Shown here: positions 11,501 to 12,829 of the stretch, piece by piece
How the letters are laid out: every line of letters begins with the position of its first letter
Numbering within the stretch: the first letter of the stretch is position 1
From: an uncultured Lachnospiraceae bacterium
GTDB taxonomy: Bacteria; Bacillota; Clostridia; Lachnospirales; Lachnospiraceae
NCBI GenBank assembly: GCA_900555195.1
Contig: USKC01000060.1
Span: forward strand, 1-12,829
Direction of reading: 5' to 3'
DNA: 12,829 bases
Notes under the pieces: generated by a model
The model's input: only the letters and a program-made list of their open reading frames with translations
What the model was told of the DNA's origin: nothing
Databases searched by the model: none
Translations under genes and position numbers: made by a program

Positions 11501-12682
11501 ATGTCAATCCAAGAGCACACCCGCTTCTACAAGCGCCAGAACCGCCAAATAACAAAGTTTTATGCGTGGGTGTACAATCCACATACCAAACAAAATATAC
11601 GCGGCCCTTTGCGGCTCAAACGCGCTCAGGCGGTAAGGGATGAAGCGGACATATTAAAACAGATCGAACAAGGGGAAACCTTTGAAAAAGAAAAAGCCGA
11701 GGCTGACAAGGGATTGAAATTCGGGCAGGCCTATAAGCTTTGGCTTGTGCCCGCAAAGAATATGTATGCTGATTCAACCTACAGGATATACATGTATAAT
11801 TACGAACACTATATCCGCGAAATATTTGACGATCGCCGCGTCCAGACAATCAAGACGCTGCACATCCAAAAATTTGTAAACTACCTGAGCGCCTCCAAGC
11901 CAGAGGGCAAGGGCTACTCTCCGGAGACAGTCAACAAGGTTATCAACCTCATGTGCAATATTTTTAATTTTTGCGTCCATGTCCTTAAGATTATCGATAA
12001 AAGCCCGATGGATGGTATCCAGCGACTGAAGGTGATTCCGCCGGACAAACAGATATGGACAGATCAGCAGCAGGCAGATTTCCTTCTATCCGATATCGTC
12101 CGCAGATCCCACATCTATCCGATGCTGTGCGTCTCGAGCCTTGGAATCCGGCCCGGAGAGGTATGCGGACTTGCCGAGGCCGACTTTCTCCCGGCAGATG
12201 GCCTGCTTACGATGCATAGAGGTTATAATAAATATAACGTCCTCACAGAGATGAAAAATCCGCAGTCACACCGCCCGATCAGTCTGTACCCGCCGATCAC
12301 TGCGGCGATCATCCAACACCTGGAATGGAAGGAAGCCTTCCGGCAGCTCGATCCTGATTTCGCAGACAACGATTTCCTGTTCGTTTCCGTCAACGGCCAG
12401 CCGATCAATCCGGACGTGTACGGTAAAGCATTCAAGAAGCTCTTAGCGAAATACAACAGGGAGGCCGCCGTTCCGCTCCCTAACATAGCCGTGTATGACC
12501 TGCGGCACTCATTTGCTACGATCAATCTGCTGGATCTCCAAAAGCCCATTAATGCGGTGGCGAGCGTCATGGGAAACAGCCCTAAAACTCTTATGACGCG
12601 ATACGCTCATGTGTTGCAGCGGGATCGCAAAGATGTGACTGATGATTACTCCGCAAAAATTTTCCGAGCGAAAGCAGAGTGA
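11501..12682 (+). CDS. int: Tyrosine recombinase (phage integrase)
   Basis: A 393-aa integrase. An N-terminal arm-binding domain (1-65) is followed by a SAM-like core-binding domain (about 72-178) and the catalytic domain (about 185-385). Catalytic positions: R217 (GIRPGE), K252 (MKNPQSHRP), YDLR (332-335) giving R335, and nucleophile Y368 (TRYAHV). The usual His of HxxR is Tyr332, and the second His before the nucleophile is Asn359 (VMGNSP). It inserts the element at the adjacent tRNA-Gly. The ATG at 11501 has AAGGAGG 7 bases upstream; the open frame extends to 11267 but that part covers the antitoxin locus. Full family length, no damage seen. Confidence 0.93.
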   Translation: MSIQEHTRFYKRQNRQITKFYAWVYNPHTKQNIRGPLRLKRAQAVRDEADILKQIEQGETFEKEKAEADKGLKFGQAYKLWLVPAKNMYADSTYRIYMYNYEHYIREIFDDRRVQTIKTLHIQKFVNYLSASKPEGKGYSPETVNKVINLMCNIFNFCVHVLKIIDKSPMDGIQRLKVIPPDKQIWTDQQQADFLLSDIVRRSHIYPMLCVSSLGIRPGEVCGLAEADFLPADGLLTMHRGYNKYNVLTEMKNPQSHRPISLYPPITAAIIQHLEWKEAFRQLDPDFADNDFLFVSVNGQPINPDVYGKAFKKLLAKYNREAAVPLPNIAVYDLRHSFATINLLDLQKPINAVASVMGNSPKTLMTRYAHVLQRDRKDVTDDYSAKIFRAKAE

Positions 12683-12684
12683 TA

Positions 12685-12710
12685 TTTCTGTCTAATTTTT
12701 CTGTCTAAAT
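12685..12710. repeat. Direct repeats between integrase and tRNA (possible arm sites)
   Basis: Two adjacent 13-base units, TTTCTGTCTAATT and TTTCTGTCTAAAT, begin at 12685 and 12698, just after the integrase stop. Short direct repeats beside the crossover site are typical integrase arm-binding sites. A simple AT-rich duplication is the alternative. Confidence 0.45.
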
Positions 12711-12720
12711 TTTTTAGGGG

Positions 12721-12755
12721 CAAAAAACAACGGCCCCGGAATGTCCCGGAAGCCG
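12721..12755 (-). terminator. Terminator downstream of the tRNA
   Basis: On the minus strand CGGC-TT-CCGG pairs with CCGG-G-GCCG around a 6-base loop (12731-12755) and is followed by TTGTTTTTTG (12730-12721). It would end the tRNA-Gly transcript. On the plus strand it could also weakly stop integrase transcription. Confidence 0.65.
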
Positions 12756-12770
12756 CTGTTTATACTGGTT

Positions 12771-12829
12771 TTTGGAGAGCGATAGACGGGACTCGAACCC
12801 GCGGTCTCGACCTTGGCAAGGTCGCGCGT
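12771..12829. other. Probable attachment site region (tRNA 3' end)
   Basis: The integrase gene ends 96 bases from a tRNA 3' end, the standard layout of tRNA-targeting phages, where the att core overlaps the T arm and acceptor. The matching copy at the other end of the element lies outside the window, so the core cannot be fixed. Confidence 0.5.
12778..12829 (-). tRNA. tRNA-Gly (anticodon GCC), 5' part outside window
   Basis: The minus strand shows the anticodon arm CGACC-TTGCCAA-GGTCG, giving anticodon GCC, then a T arm GCGGG-TTCGAGT-CCCGT, the acceptor 3' strand CTATCGC and discriminator T at 12778. The 5' acceptor strand and D arm are beyond the window. CCA is not encoded: the next bases are CTC, so it would be added after transcription. 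The element's integrase reads toward it, so it is the probable integration site. Confidence 0.88.

Noticed and set aside
12223..12570. Minus-strand frame within the integrase gene
   Set aside because: Shadow of the catalytic domain, with no ribosome-binding site.

Overview
The window is the integrase-proximal end of a temperate prophage, or a phage-like satellite, in a Gram-positive host. Clostridia, probably Lachnospiraceae, is my best guess. The evidence is strong AGGAGG ribosome-binding sites, TTG and GTG starts, a DUF4317 gene, a holin-like type I toxin and ImmA/ImmR-style lysogeny genes. The element sits against the 3' end of a tRNA-Gly(GCC), whose 3' half is at the right edge of the window. 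Its left end lies beyond position 1.

Layout from right to left. Positions 12685-12829 hold the tRNA 3' end (minus strand), a transcription terminator and a pair of 13-bp direct repeats that could be integrase arm sites. A tyrosine integrase (11501-12682, plus) reads toward the tRNA. Between 11047 and 11466 lies a dense non-coding region. It contains a 27-aa holin-like toxin gene whose Shine-Dalgarno site is buried in a hairpin, a convergent consensus promoter for an antisense RNA, a shared bidirectional terminator, and a second structured segment that may be another minus-strand RNA. Positions 8816-11007 are an AT-rich plus-strand lysogeny operon: CI/ImmR-like repressor, ImmA metallopeptidase, a membrane-anchored SH3 protein and a membrane PH-like protein.

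An operator region (8588-8815) separates the repressor from a divergent Cro-like gene that is its clear paralogue (32 of 60 residues identical, ungapped). The minus-strand early operon follows: a 75-aa unknown, an AlpA/excisionase-like HTH protein, small unknowns (one of 31 aa) and the recombination/replication block. That block reads DUF1351 coiled-coil protein, ERF single-strand annealing protein, SSB, ERCC4-type nuclease, a CHC2 zinc-finger primase fragment and a DUF927 helicase. One small plus-strand gene (7943-8125), with its own extended -10 promoter, lies antisense within this operon.

Directly downstream of the helicase, at 1344-1593, is a striking non-coding segment. It has ten GTTACA hexamers and one GTTACC, with 8-bp-spaced sets in mirror orientation on either side of an 88-bp segment of about 25% GC. 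This looks like the element's replication origin, and the order primase part, helicase, iteron origin recalls the pri-rep-ori arrangement of staphylococcal pathogenicity islands. Beyond it are three small minus-strand genes (two with zinc-binding cysteines) and a DUF4317 gene that runs off the left edge.

The genes fit one plan. Integrase and the tRNA site keep the element in the chromosome, CI/ImmA/Cro switch it, the type I toxin and membrane proteins are lysogen-expressed accessories, and the minus-strand operon replicates and recombines the DNA. I cannot decide between a full phage and a satellite because no structural genes are in view.
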